Shown here piece by piece: positions 43,179 through 52,416 of a DNA stretch of 64,000 nt. A program made the translations under genes and the position numbers. The stretch's first letter is position 1. Every line of letters begins with the position of its first letter. The notes under the pieces are model-generated. The model did not search any database. It was given only the letters and a program-made list of their open reading frames with translations, and was not told where the DNA came from. The DNA comes from Thermasporomyces sp036564245. GTDB lineage: Bacteria; Actinomycetota; Actinomycetes; Propionibacteriales; Actinopolymorphaceae. The DNA lies in contig DATCKU010000017.1 in NCBI GenBank assembly GCA_036564245.1, positions 31,509 to 95,508 of the forward strand, given 5' to 3'.

Positions 43179-43960
43179 ACGAAGGAACAGCAGGGGTCAT
43201 CTGCGACCTCGACGGCACGGTGTACCTGTCCGGCAAACCGTTGCCGGGCGCCGTCGACGCCGTCGCCGCACTGCGGCGTGCCGGCGTTCGTGTGGTGTTC
43301 GTGTCGAACAATCCCTTACGTGACGCGACGTCGTACGCGAAACGCCTGACCGGACTGGGAATTCCCACCACGCCCCGGGATGTGGTGACCTCAGGTGCGG
43401 TGACCGCCTCGTGGGTCCGTCGGCACATGCCGGGAGCCCGCACCCTCCTGCTCGGTGAGGAGAGTCTGCGCGCCGAGCTGCGCACGGCAGGAGCGAAGCT
43501 CGTCGAGAAAGGTCTCGACGCCGAGCTGGTCATCGCGTCGTTCGACCGGACCTTCGCCTACGCCGCGTGGCTGGAGGCGTTTCAGGCACTGCGCGCCGGA
43601 GCGCGATTCATCGCCACGAATCCCGACCGCACCTGCCCAGTCGATGGCGGCGAGATTCCGGACGCCGGCGGTGTGATCGCCGCACTGGAGGTGAGCAGCG
43701 GCCGGAAGGTGGAGGCCGTGATGGGAAAGCCCTCCGGCGAGATGCTCACGGCCGCGCTCGACCGGCTCGGCCTGCCACCCGAGCAGGTCGTCGTGGTGGG
43801 CGATCGAGTCGAGACCGACATCGAGCTAGGCGCACGAGCAGGTGTCACGACCGTGCTCGTGCTCACCGGCGTGACGAGCAGGGATGCGGCAGCACACGTC
43901 GAGCCGCGTCCCACGTACGTTCTGGACTCGATAGCCGACCTCCCGGCTCTGCTGACCTGA
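43175..43960 (+). CDS. HAD-IIA family phosphatase
   Basis: A 261-residue protein of the NagD/4-nitrophenylphosphatase subfamily. Motif I is ICDLDGTVYLSG, motif II VVFVSNNPLRDA, the cap contains FIATNPDRTCPVDGGEIPDAG, and motifs III/IV are VMGKPSGEML and VVVGDRVETDIELGARAG. It dephosphorylates small metabolites; the substrate is unknown. GTG 43175 overlaps the transporter stop (GTGA). Confidence 0.88.
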   Translation: MNEGTAGVICDLDGTVYLSGKPLPGAVDAVAALRRAGVRVVFVSNNPLRDATSYAKRLTGLGIPTTPRDVVTSGAVTASWVRRHMPGARTLLLGEESLRAELRTAGAKLVEKGLDAELVIASFDRTFAYAAWLEAFQALRAGARFIATNPDRTCPVDGGEIPDAGGVIAALEVSSGRKVEAVMGKPSGEMLTAALDRLGLPPEQVVVVGDRVETDIELGARAGVTTVLVLTGVTSRDAAAHVEPRPTYVLDSIADLPALLT

Positions 43961-44038
43961 CGGACCGATCGGTCGCTGGCCCTGCATCCCCGCACCACGA
44001 CGCCGTATCGGCAAGCCGACTGGGTCGCCCCTGCCCTC

Positions 44039-45076
44039 CTAGTCTCGCGCGAGCTCCGACACAACCGGCCACGGATTGGGACTGCACTTGCCCACGCCCT
44101 CGAGCTGCTCCATCATCACCGGCGCCGGGTTGGCAAGTCCCGTGCACGACGCGTGCTTCTTGCCGAAGTAGTGGCCGAGCTCATGATTGAGCTGGTACGC
44201 GCGATAGGCGCTGACGCTCTTCCCGAACGTCTCGTCCCCGCCTTTGTCCCATTGCTCGGCATTGAGGACAAGCATGTTGTCGCCACGGCACGACGAGTCC
44301 CCGTCGGAGTCCAACGACTTGCAGAGTTCCTCGGTGGTCTCCGCAGTGGCGAACAGGATGCGTAGGTCCACCGGTCCACGATCGACTCGCTCGAAGGTCC
44401 CCCATCCAGCCGACGCCCAGCCCCGCTTGTTACCGATCAACGTATGCACGATCTTGCCGACGTCGTTTGCTCCGTACGGAAGACTCTTCTCGACCTCCAC
44501 CTGGTAGCGAATCAGCGGGCCCTTGCCAACCCGCCGCGGGCTTCCCACAGCCGTGACGAACGCGGCAAGATCCTCGGGCGCGGCCTGGCTGGGGGTCGGT
44601 GTGGGACTGCCCTGGCTGGGACTCGGGGTAGCACTGGCCTGGCTGGGACTAGGGGCGGGACTCTCTGCGGTGCCGCCGGGTTGGCTCGCCGGCGGTACCG
44701 CGACCGGAAACTCGCTCCGGTCCTTGGCGCGCAGTTTCGACTTCTGGCCGGCGCCGTCCGAGCCTCGATGCGCGGACGTCTGCTCCGGTGCCGCGTCCTG
44801 CGGCGACCCCGCCACCTCACGTTCCTCGGTGGTCGGCGTGCCAATGAACACCTCGCCAGGCATTGCAAGACCGAACCAGTCGATCAGCACGACGCTCAGT
44901 GTGATGCCGGAGAACAGCGCCGCCGCGGCGATCCAGAACTTGCGCTTCCGCAAGTCGGGCGGGCGGATCTGCGGTAGGAATTTTGGAACGCGAATGCTGG
45001 ACGTCTTCCGGGCAAGCACTTTGGTAGTCCCGGACCCAAAGCGTTGCCGCGACGGCTTCGGCTTTCCGGCGGTCAT
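44039..45076 (-). CDS. DUF3152 membrane-anchored protein with HExxH motif
   Basis: A 345-residue protein: a basic cytoplasmic N-terminus, one membrane helix at about 47-66 (KFWIAAAALFSGITLSVVLI), a Ser/Pro/Thr linker with repeated PSPSQ units, and a C-terminal DUF3152 domain. That domain holds NHELGHYFGKKH (His298, Glu299, His302), the zinc-metalloprotease HExxH signature with a third histidine. It should face the cell exterior. The family is typical of actinobacteria and its substrate is unknown. ATG 45076 has GGGAGGG upstream; longer in-frame starts lack homology. Confidence 0.82.
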   Translation of the reverse strand: MTAGKPKPSRQRFGSGTTKVLARKTSSIRVPKFLPQIRPPDLRKRKFWIAAAALFSGITLSVVLIDWFGLAMPGEVFIGTPTTEEREVAGSPQDAAPEQTSAHRGSDGAGQKSKLRAKDRSEFPVAVPPASQPGGTAESPAPSPSQASATPSPSQGSPTPTPSQAAPEDLAAFVTAVGSPRRVGKGPLIRYQVEVEKSLPYGANDVGKIVHTLIGNKRGWASAGWGTFERVDRGPVDLRILFATAETTEELCKSLDSDGDSSCRGDNMLVLNAEQWDKGGDETFGKSVSAYRAYQLNHELGHYFGKKHASCTGLANPAPVMMEQLEGVGKCSPNPWPVVSELARD

Positions 45077-45182
45077 CGTCGGCCAGTCCCTCCCCTGGAC
45101 GGTCCCATGGACGGGGACCCCGCGCACACAAGCTGCGCCTGCACGACATTGCCAGCAACGTGGAGCGTGCAATCCCCGCAGC

Positions 45183-47573
45183 TCACTGCTTGACCGGAGC
45201 GGCACCGGTGATGCGGTGTAGGGCGAAGGTTCGCACTTCTCCTGCCGCGTGGTCGTACGCCGTGAGCCACCCTCCGTCGATCCGTACTGGATCGACGATG
45301 CGCTCGCGGGCACCCCCTTGCTGGTCTACATACCCCACCCACACCGACGAGCTATCAGCAAGCGCGGCACGCAAAACGTCAATCGCCTGCGCAGATTGGC
45401 TGTTCCTGAGGCGGGCGATGTCGACACCTGGCGGACGATTGGCGCGGGCTCGATCGCCTGCGCGCACTGCACGGACGGCCGCGGCCACGAGGCCCGGGTC
45501 GATGTCGGCGACGACACCGCGCCATCTGCCCATTTGCGACTCCGTGGAGTCCGTGGCGCGACGGCCTCGACTCGGCGCCACGAGGAGCGCGCCGTCAGCC
45601 GTTTCCGGCACCGGTGGATAGCCGAGCTCGCGCAACGTGTCCACGATCGTCCGTACCGGCTGTTTGGCAATGGCGACGGTCGGCGCGAGCCGCCGCAGCC
45701 CCAGACCGGCCGCCCTGCGGTCGGCGAGAACGGCGTCCAACAAGGTGGGATCATCGCAACGCAAGTACGCCGTCGCGGCACCCGCGCGAAGCTGGCCGTG
45801 TTTTCGTGCCACGTCGTCGATGAGATAGGTCAGTGGTTGCGGCACCGATGTCGCTGCGTACTTGGCCAACGTGTCATGAAGCTCCGCAGCCGTACGTCCT
45901 GCGTCGAGCGCACGACGAATCGACGCGGCACTGAACCGGTAGACCGTGGCGGCACCTTGTGACTCCGGATCGGCCATGCTCGCAAGCTCCCGAGCGAGCT
46001 CGACCGGCAGCGGCCCAGGTGCGATCGCCGTGAGGTCTCCTTGCAGGAGTACGTGGTGGACGGGCTCGGGTAGTGACGGCCGCAGAGCGCTGACGACGGC
46101 CGATTCGATGGCCTTCTCGGTGCCGTCGTCGGCATCCGCATCCTGATGCTCACCCGGCGTCAGGCCCTCACGTGAGAGCGCAGCACCGTGGGACGCCAGG
46201 GCGCCGAGGCCTGTGACACCCAGGGCCGCCGCCTCGTCCAGCGTCGCATCGATGAGCTCCCGGACGAACCGGGTCATGCGCCGCGGGCGCCGCCACCGCA
46301 TCATCTCGACCACACACGCGCGGTCGGGCGCCAGCACCTGCTGCTCGTGGTCACCGGCGACATCGAGAATGTCCAGCACGAGGCGACGGATCTCCGGTGC
46401 CGATACGCGGACGATCTCCGCGGACAAGGCGGTGCGCGGCCGGTCCCGCTCGTCGCGAGTTCCCACCAGCTGGGCCACGCGCGGGGAGGTGAGCCACGCG
46501 ACCGCGAGCTGCGCCCAACGCTCGGCCGGCTCCCGGACGAGCCACGTGTCGTACGCCGACGTCGGGAGCCACTCCCCGTCACTCGGCGCGAGCAGGCCGG
46601 CCGCGTAGGCCACTTCGATGTGCAGGGCTGCGCCCGCCTCGTCGATGTCGAGTGCCACCGCCGTACGGCGTAGGTCGCGTACGCCGAGCCCGCCGGCACG
46701 CAACACGGCCGGTGGCTCGGATGCCCACCGCTCGAGGAGTTGCTCGACGCGACGGATCACCTCGAGCGTCGTGCCGGCCGCGGTGCGGTCGACGAGCGTA
46801 CGGTCCCGGCTCGGGCCGGTGAGCGAAGGCGCAGTGAGCACGCCGACGTCGTAGAGCCGACCGCCGCGAAGATGCAGGCCAACCTGTCGCGGGAGCACGA
46901 CAGTGCGGTCGTCACGCGGGATCAGCAGGCCGCGAGCCAGCAGACGCTCGATCGGGCTCCGGGCCGTGGCGACCGTGACGTCGCGGCGGACCTGGGCGAC
47001 CAGCCCGATCGGTGAGTCCCCCGCCAAGCGCTTGGCGGCCTCCCGCGCATCCGGCCCTGCCTCCTCGAGCAGACGCTCGATGCTCGCAGGCTCGGCGAGG
47101 GCGGCATCGTCGGAGACCGGGCCCAGACCTGCCGGGTGCGGACCCAGCAGCTCCGGCAGAGCGGCAGGTGTGATCAGGTCGTCGGGTGGCCCCCAGACCA
47201 CCGCGAGATCACGCAACCGCTCGACTGCCTCGGCAAGCTCCCGCTGCCGATCGTGGGTGAGCCCGAGCATCCGGCCCAGCCCTTCGACCGAGCAGGTCCC
47301 TGCGAGCTGCGTTCCCGCACCGGCATGGCGCATGGTCGCCGAGACGACCAAGGCCTCCACGATTGCGAGCTGAAGCCGGTCGAGCCGATCAAGGACCCGC
47401 GCCAGCGAGCTCGGCGCGGCGGCGCGGGTCGCCACCTGTGCCATGTCGGACGGCAAGGGTGTCACGAGGTCGGGTCGTGCGGCGAAGAGTCGAGCCAGCT
47501 GATCGTCGGAGAACCCGCGTAACGTCTCAGTCAGAGTGTGGCGCTGCGCACCCCGCGGCGTGTTCTCAGACAT
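45183..47573 (-). CDS. XPB/Ssl2-like helicase-associated domain protein
   Basis: A 796-residue actinobacterial protein of the helicase C-terminal-domain (PF13625, XPB-like) family. It starts with a helical region (LRGFSDDQLARLFAARPDLVTPLP), has a central winged-helix region and the XPB-like DLTAIAPGPLPVELARELASMADPESQGAATVYRFS. The end is WYL-like (WVGYVDQQGGARERIVDPVRIDGGWLTAYDHAAGEVRTF, abridged). No Walker motifs are present, so it is not an active helicase by itself. A DNA-repair or transcription-linked role is inferred from related proteins. ATG 47573 is used; a GTG at 47618 is an alternative. Confidence 0.82.
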   Translation of the reverse strand: MSENTPRGAQRHTLTETLRGFSDDQLARLFAARPDLVTPLPSDMAQVATRAAAPSSLARVLDRLDRLQLAIVEALVVSATMRHAGAGTQLAGTCSVEGLGRMLGLTHDRQRELAEAVERLRDLAVVWGPPDDLITPAALPELLGPHPAGLGPVSDDAALAEPASIERLLEEAGPDAREAAKRLAGDSPIGLVAQVRRDVTVATARSPIERLLARGLLIPRDDRTVVLPRQVGLHLRGGRLYDVGVLTAPSLTGPSRDRTLVDRTAAGTTLEVIRRVEQLLERWASEPPAVLRAGGLGVRDLRRTAVALDIDEAGAALHIEVAYAAGLLAPSDGEWLPTSAYDTWLVREPAERWAQLAVAWLTSPRVAQLVGTRDERDRPRTALSAEIVRVSAPEIRRLVLDILDVAGDHEQQVLAPDRACVVEMMRWRRPRRMTRFVRELIDATLDEAAALGVTGLGALASHGAALSREGLTPGEHQDADADDGTEKAIESAVVSALRPSLPEPVHHVLLQGDLTAIAPGPLPVELARELASMADPESQGAATVYRFSAASIRRALDAGRTAAELHDTLAKYAATSVPQPLTYLIDDVARKHGQLRAGAATAYLRCDDPTLLDAVLADRRAAGLGLRRLAPTVAIAKQPVRTIVDTLRELGYPPVPETADGALLVAPSRGRRATDSTESQMGRWRGVVADIDPGLVAAAVRAVRAGDRARANRPPGVDIARLRNSQSAQAIDVLRAALADSSSVWVGYVDQQGGARERIVDPVRIDGGWLTAYDHAAGEVRTFALHRITGAAPVKQ

Positions 47574-47941
47574 TCCTCCACGGTAGAGGCTGCGCGCAAG
47601 TGGACTCGTCCCCACCACGGCTCTCTACGCAGGCGCTCCGCGAAAGCTCCCCATCACGGCGCTCATTGCTTGAGGTCGCGTACGACTTTCGTCGCCAGCC
47701 GACCCTGACGATTCTCCGGGGACCGTGCGGGACCGCCTGGGGTCGCTCCCGGATGTGGCGAAGGGGCCAGCGATCGCAGCCTGGGTCCTATGAGTGCTAC
47801 CTGCATACGGCAACACGTCGCCAGTCCACCACACGCGCAGACCGGGTCGTATCCGTCCAGCACGACGCGTAATTCCGGCGACGGCGCATTGTCCCGCTCC
47901 CGTTGGGCAATAAACGTCCAGTGGGCGCAGTACCTCACGTG
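47574..47941. other. Intergenic region, no supported gene
   Basis: The region separates divergent genes. Open frames on the minus strand (ending ATKVVRDLKQ near 47663) extend through it but show no family resemblance and run antisense into the flippase-like gene. No promoter pair is clear. Confidence 0.35.
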
Positions 47942-49060
47942 ATGAACCGCACCGGTGAGCCGGCGGACGGCATGGTCCCGGCCCGCACCGGGCTGCCGGG
48001 TGCGGCGACGCGACCACCTCGGCAGCAGTCTCGGCCGACCCGGGTGACACCCCAGGTGACCACTCCGGTGTGGGCCAGGCAGGCGGTTCGGTCCGGCCGA
48101 GAGACGTGGTGGCGGCGCCGCCGGCGACTCGTCCTCGCGCTCCTCGTGGTCGCCGGAATCGCAGGATGGCTGGGATACGACGTCACCTCGGGCGGCTCCA
48201 CCACGCGTGACGTGCTCGACGTCCACCAGTGGACCGCACGGTTGCACGAGGGGTGGGCGCTGCTTGCGGTCGCCGGAGTGGTCGTCACGCTTGCCGGTAA
48301 TGCCTGGAACCTCTGTGGCGCAAGTCCGGTTCGGCTGCGATTCTGGCCCACACTCGTCGCGCAGATCGCGGGCACACCGCTTCGCATGGTGTCACCGCAA
48401 GGAGTCGGGGCGGCCGCGCTGAACGTGCAGTTCCTGCGGCGGGCAGGCGTCGGCGGGGTGGCGTCCGTGGGAACGGTCTCGGTGGCGCAGGCGGTGCAGG
48501 TCCTGCTCACCCTGTGCTTGTTGCCGTTCGCGCTGGTAGCTGCCGGCATGGACGTCGAGCTGCCAGGCGTCAACGGTGTGTGGGTCGCGGGTGCCCTGGG
48601 CGCTGTCCTTGCTGTGGTGGTCACAGTTCTTCTGTGGTACGTACGACGAGGCCGCGCCGCCCGGGCACGGCTCACCCGGCTGCTTCGGGAGCTCACCCAC
48701 TCTCTGCGGGTCATCGCAGCCGACCGGACCCGCGCAGTGGTCAGCATCGCCGGCGCACTGCTCGTGACCGTGGGAATGGTGCTGGCCTTGTGGTCGTCGA
48801 TTCACGCGTTCGGCGGATCGGTCGCGCTGTTGACGGCGACCGGTGTGCTGCTCGTCGCCGCAACGGCCGGGAACGTGGTTCCCGTGCCGGGCGGTGTCGG
48901 ATCGGTCGAAGCCGCGCTGGTGGCTGGGCTCACCGCAACGGGCACGCCGCTTCAGGTCGCGGTTCCAGCCGTCGGGCTTTACCGCCTTGTCACGCTGTGG
49001 CTGCTCATTCCCGTTGGTGTGGTGAGTCTCGGCCTGCTTCGTCGCAGCGGCCGGCTCTAG
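47942..49060 (+). CDS. Flippase-like integral membrane protein (YbhN/AglD, LPG synthase TM family)
   Basis: About 372 residues. After a disordered basic N-terminus come about eight helices. Family features are TLVAQIAGTPLRMVSPQGVGAAALNVQFLRRAGV (abridged region 135-168) and the C-terminal NVVPVPGGVGSVEAALVAGL motif. The group includes lysylphosphatidylglycerol synthase membrane regions and polyprenyl-sugar flippase-like proteins; no synthetase domain is attached. A lipid or lipid-sugar translocation role is plausible but unproven. ATG 47942 is chosen over ATG 47903. Confidence 0.8.
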   Translation: MNRTGEPADGMVPARTGLPGAATRPPRQQSRPTRVTPQVTTPVWARQAVRSGRETWWRRRRRLVLALLVVAGIAGWLGYDVTSGGSTTRDVLDVHQWTARLHEGWALLAVAGVVVTLAGNAWNLCGASPVRLRFWPTLVAQIAGTPLRMVSPQGVGAAALNVQFLRRAGVGGVASVGTVSVAQAVQVLLTLCLLPFALVAAGMDVELPGVNGVWVAGALGAVLAVVVTVLLWYVRRGRAARARLTRLLRELTHSLRVIAADRTRAVVSIAGALLVTVGMVLALWSSIHAFGGSVALLTATGVLLVAATAGNVVPVPGGVGSVEAALVAGLTATGTPLQVAVPAVGLYRLVTLWLLIPVGVVSLGLLRRSGRL

Positions 49061-49063
49061 CGA

Positions 49064-49098
49064 GTCAGCTCGGGCACGTCGCACGCAGCCGAGCTGGC
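49064..49098 (+). terminator. Hairpin terminator after the flippase-like gene
   Basis: CAGCTCGG (49066-49073) pairs with CCGAGCTG (49089-49096), extendable by two pairs on the outside. It begins 3 bp after the stop. Confidence 0.6.
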
Positions 49099-49218
49099 TC
49101 CCTCCGAGCGGTCACGACACGTCGTCACCCCTCATCACCACCGACCAACGGAACTGGCATGAACGTCGCCTCACTGGTAGGGAGGTAGCAAGGAGCACGC
49201 GTTCACGAAGGGGGACCC

Positions 49219-49728
49219 ATGGCCAAGGTCGCATTTCTCGTAGACGACATCTTCGAGGACTCTGAGTTCCAGGTCCCGTATGACGAGGTACGGAAGGCCG
49301 GCCACGAGGCGGTGGTCGTCGGCATGGAGGCCGGCAAGGTCGTCTCCGGCAAGAAGGGCAACAAGGTCACCATCGAGAAGGGCTCCCGTGACGTGCGTGC
49401 GGAAGAGCTCGATGCCGTCGTCGTGCCGGGCGGCTACTCGCCCGACAAAGTGCGGACGGATCCCGATCTGGTGGCGCTCGTACGGAAGACGTACGAAGCC
49501 GGCAAACCGGTCGCGGCCATCTGCCACGCGGGGTGGGTGCTCGCGGAGGCCGACATCGTGCGCGGGAAGACCGTCACGTCGTACCACTCCATCAAGACCG
49601 ACCTGGTCAACGCGGGTGCGAACTGGGTGGACCAGGAGGTCGTCGCGGACGGCAACCTGATCACCTCGCGCAAGCCGGACGACCTGCCAGCGTTCTGCCG
49701 GACACTGCTCGAGCAGCTCGGTGGCTGA
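49219..49728 (+). CDS. PfpI/DJ-1 family protein (type 1 glutamine amidotransferase-like)
   Basis: A 169-residue single-domain protein. The nucleophile elbow AAICHAGWVLAEAD gives Cys102-His103, Glu16 occupies the conserved acidic position, and GGYSPDKVRTDP is the family loop. Members are annotated as proteases, deglycases or chaperones; the real activity is debated. GGGGGA precedes the ATG. Confidence 0.9.
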   Translation: MAKVAFLVDDIFEDSEFQVPYDEVRKAGHEAVVVGMEAGKVVSGKKGNKVTIEKGSRDVRAEELDAVVVPGGYSPDKVRTDPDLVALVRKTYEAGKPVAAICHAGWVLAEADIVRGKTVTSYHSIKTDLVNAGANWVDQEVVADGNLITSRKPDDLPAFCRTLLEQLGG

Positions 49729-49808
49729 GGGCTGAGCACTCCTCGGGCAGTCCCCCAGTCGACGACTCCGATGGGCAACCTCCCAGGACGCTCAGCCGTC
49801 CCAGCAGC

Positions 49809-50666
49809 ATGAGCACGTTACGGCACGGGTCGGCTGCCAGGGCCGGACTCGCGGGACGCCTCGCGGGGGTGCTCCTGGGAGGAGCGGCGCTGGTGACGGG
49901 GTGTGGCCAGGATGCGACGACCATCTCCCCCGGCGACCAACCGAGCAACCCTGACCTGCGGGGCTCGACCTACCTCTCCACCGCCGTCACCCGATCGGGC
50001 GAGCCCCACAAGCTGGTCCCCGGCACGCGAATCTCGTTGCAGTTCACCGACGACGGCAGGCTGCTGGTGAACGCGGGCTGCAACACGATGCAGGGCCCGG
50101 TCGACACGTCGGACGGGGTGATCCGCCTCGACGGTGCGCTCGCCGTCACCGAGATGGGCTGCGATCCCCCTCGTCACGAGCAAGATCAGTGGATAGCCGA
50201 CCTGCTCCAGGCCGAGCCGACGTGGCAGCTGCGAGGGCAGCAGCTCGTCATCGCCTCCGACGAGACGACGATCACCCTGCTGGACCGCAAGGCTGCCGAG
50301 CCGGACCGGGAGCTCACCAAGACTCGCTGGACGCTCGACACGATCATCGAGGGCGACGTGGCCTCATCCGTGCCGGCGGGTGTGCGGACCCCTGAGGTCA
50401 GGTTCACCGACGGTGAGGTGGGCGGCTTCAACGGGTGCAACCAGTTCGGCGGCAAGGCACGTGTGACGAACGACACGATCCGGTTCGGCTCGATCATCTC
50501 GACCCAGATCGCCTGTGAACAGCCCGCAGCCGACGTCGAGCGCAGTGTGATGGGTGTGCTCGACGGGGAGGTGTCGTACCGCATCGAGGGCAGACGCCTC
50601 ACGCTCGAGCATCCGAGTGGTCGCGGTCTGGTCTTCACCGCCCAACCGAACCGATCAGGTCGTTAG
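49809..50666 (+). CDS. Lipoprotein with two META (HslJ-like) domains
   Basis: A 285-residue secreted lipoprotein: lipobox LVTGC with Cys32, then two META-type domains. Each has the GCN/GxNxF-type motif, VNAGCNTMQGPV in the first and GGFNGCNQFGG in the second, plus TEMGC and TQIACEQP at the matching cysteine positions. META domains are linked to heat-shock protein HslJ and motility proteins; function is unclear. ATG 49809 is the only start that preserves the signal peptide. The 3' end lies in an 18-bp tandem duplication. Confidence 0.83.
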   Translation: MSTLRHGSAARAGLAGRLAGVLLGGAALVTGCGQDATTISPGDQPSNPDLRGSTYLSTAVTRSGEPHKLVPGTRISLQFTDDGRLLVNAGCNTMQGPVDTSDGVIRLDGALAVTEMGCDPPRHEQDQWIADLLQAEPTWQLRGQQLVIASDETTITLLDRKAAEPDRELTKTRWTLDTIIEGDVASSVPAGVRTPEVRFTDGEVGGFNGCNQFGGKARVTNDTIRFGSIISTQIACEQPAADVERSVMGVLDGEVSYRIEGRRLTLEHPSGRGLVFTAQPNRSGR

Positions 50667-50686
50667 TACCGATCCGGTCGTTAGTA
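50651..50686. repeat. Perfectly phased 18-bp tandem duplication over the META gene stop
   Basis: CCGATCAGGTCGTTAGTA (50651-50668) is followed directly by CCGATCCGGTCGTTAGTA (50669-50686). The first copy contains the TAG stop codon at 50664-50666. Confidence 0.75.
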
Positions 50687-50728
50687 AGGCCGTCAAGGAC
50701 TTGCGCACCTCGGCAACCGCCAACTCGA

Positions 50729-50800
50729 GACCTTCTCAGCGTCGGGTGACCCAGATCGCCGGTTGACCTTCTCAGCGTCAGGTGACCCGGATCGCTGGTG
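50729..50800. repeat. 36-bp tandem duplication
   Basis: The unit beginning GACCTTCTCAGCGTCGGGTG (50729-50764) is repeated immediately at 50765-50800 with a few substitutions. It is intergenic, between the META gene and the HAD-LarE gene. Confidence 0.7.
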
Positions 50801-50958
50801 GGTCTTCCCGCCCTCCCACGTGCTGGCCAGGCCTCGTCAGCCCTCGTGGAGAGGGACCGCGTCGTGAGCGTCGGTGCCAGCGCGCCACTGCCAAGAGCGG
50901 GCCAACTCCTGGCAGGTCGGCGCACCAGCAGCCAACCCAACGTAAGGTCGATGCCGTG

Positions 50959-52416
50959 ATGTCACCTGCACTTACCGGACCACCCGACCTGACCGTGGGC
51001 TTCGACCTCGACATGACCTTGATCGACGCGCGTCCCGGCATCGCCGCGACGTGGGACGAGGTGTCACAGCGTACGGGCGTACGAGTGGACAGCGCGGAAG
51101 CGGTGACCCGACTCGGGCCGCCACTTGTCACCGAGGCCGCCCGCTGGTTCCCGCCCGAGCAGGTGCCGGCGGCGGTCGAGCTCTACCGCAGCCTCTACCC
51201 CGACATCGCGATCGACAAGACGAAACCGACAGCGGGAGCGGTGGACGCGTTGGCGTCCGTTCGCCGACACAACGGACGTTCGCTGGTCGTCACGGCCAAG
51301 GAAAGCTCCCTCGCCCAGATGCACGTCGACCACCTTGGCCTGGACGTTGACGCGGTCATCGGTGACGCATGGGCCGAGGCGAAGGGGGCTGTGCTTCGCG
51401 AGCACGCCGCGACGGTGTACGTCGGCGACCACCTGGGGGACATCGTCGCCGCGCGCTCGGCGGGTATCACGTCGGTGGGTGTCGCCACCGGGCCGATCTC
51501 GGCTGAGCAGCTCACCGCGGCCGGTGCCGACGTCGTCCTGAACGACCTCACCGAGTTCCCGTCCTGGCTGGACGAGCACGTCCTGACCAGTCGGCTCAAC
51601 GCGCTCGAGGCGCAGCTGCAAAGCTTCGGCTCGCTTCTCGTCGCCTTCTCCGGCGGTGCCGACTCGGCGTTCCTGCTGGCCGCTGCCGTCCGCGCCCTCG
51701 GCGCGAGCAAGGTGGTCGCCGCGACCGCTGTCTCGCCGTCGCTTCCCGATGCCGAGCTGGCGCCGGCACGTGAGTTCGCCGCGTCGCTCGGCGTCCGGCA
51801 CCTCACCCCGCGTACCAACGAGATGGCACGCGACGGCTACCGCGCCAACAACGGCGACCGCTGCTACTTCTGCAAGGCTGAGCTGCTCGACGTCTTGACA
51901 CCTCTCGCCCGCGAGCTCGGCATCGCCCGCATCGCGACCGGCACGAACGCCGACGACGCACGGGCGGGCTTTCGCCCCGGCATCCGGGCGGCCGCCGAGC
52001 GGGGTGCCGTGACCCCGCTGAAGGACGCCGGTTTCACCAAGCAGCAGGTCCGCGAGGCCTCGAGACGGTGGGGGTTGCCGACCTGGAACAAGCCGGCGGC
52101 GGCCTGCCTCTCCAGCCGCATCGCGTACGGCATCAGCATCACCCCCTCCCGGCTGGCCCGCGTCAACCGCGCAGAGGTGGCCTTGCGCGGCGTGCTCGCC
52201 GAAGCCGGCGTCCCGGTGCGCAACCTGCGGGTTCGCGATCTCGGCGACACGGCCCGGGTCGAGGTGGACGCCGAGCACGTCGCCACCGTGTCCGGGCTGC
52301 CGGAGGTCAAGGAGGCGGTGCTTCGTGCAGGCTTCGGTACGGTGGAAATTGATCCACGTGGGTTCCGGTCAGGCTCGATGAACGAGCTCCTGCCCGATCC
52401 ATCCCGTTTCCGCTAG
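50959..52416 (+). CDS. larE: HAD phosphatase-LarE fusion (ATP-dependent sacrificial sulfur transferase)
   Basis: A 485-residue fusion. Residues 1-215 are a HAD phosphatase (FDLDMTLID with Asp16/Asp18, VVTAKESS, VGDHLGDIVAARSAG). Residues 216-485 are LarE: the PP-loop SGGADS at 231-236, CxxC in RCYFCK (Cys302, Cys305), and the sulfur-donor region KPAAACLSSR with Cys383. LarE inserts sulfur into the nickel-pincer cofactor (NPN) precursor for lactate racemase-type enzymes. The three-cysteine pattern fits the LarE type that carries an iron-sulfur cluster. No larB or larC is in the window. TAAGGT (50943-50948) lies 7 bp before GTG 50956 and 10 bp before ATG 50959, suggesting a leaderless start at one of them. 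Confidence 0.88.
   Translation: MSPALTGPPDLTVGFDLDMTLIDARPGIAATWDEVSQRTGVRVDSAEAVTRLGPPLVTEAARWFPPEQVPAAVELYRSLYPDIAIDKTKPTAGAVDALASVRRHNGRSLVVTAKESSLAQMHVDHLGLDVDAVIGDAWAEAKGAVLREHAATVYVGDHLGDIVAARSAGITSVGVATGPISAEQLTAAGADVVLNDLTEFPSWLDEHVLTSRLNALEAQLQSFGSLLVAFSGGADSAFLLAAAVRALGASKVVAATAVSPSLPDAELAPAREFAASLGVRHLTPRTNEMARDGYRANNGDRCYFCKAELLDVLTPLARELGIARIATGTNADDARAGFRPGIRAAAERGAVTPLKDAGFTKQQVREASRRWGLPTWNKPAAACLSSRIAYGISITPSRLARVNRAEVALRGVLAEAGVPVRNLRVRDLGDTARVEVDAEHVATVSGLPEVKEAVLRAGFGTVEIDPRGFRSGSMNELLPDPSRFR

Noticed and set aside
47663..48247. A 194-codon minus-strand frame overlapping the flippase-like gene start
   Set aside because: It is antisense to the gene over much of its length, lacks a family match and has no ribosome binding site that I can see.
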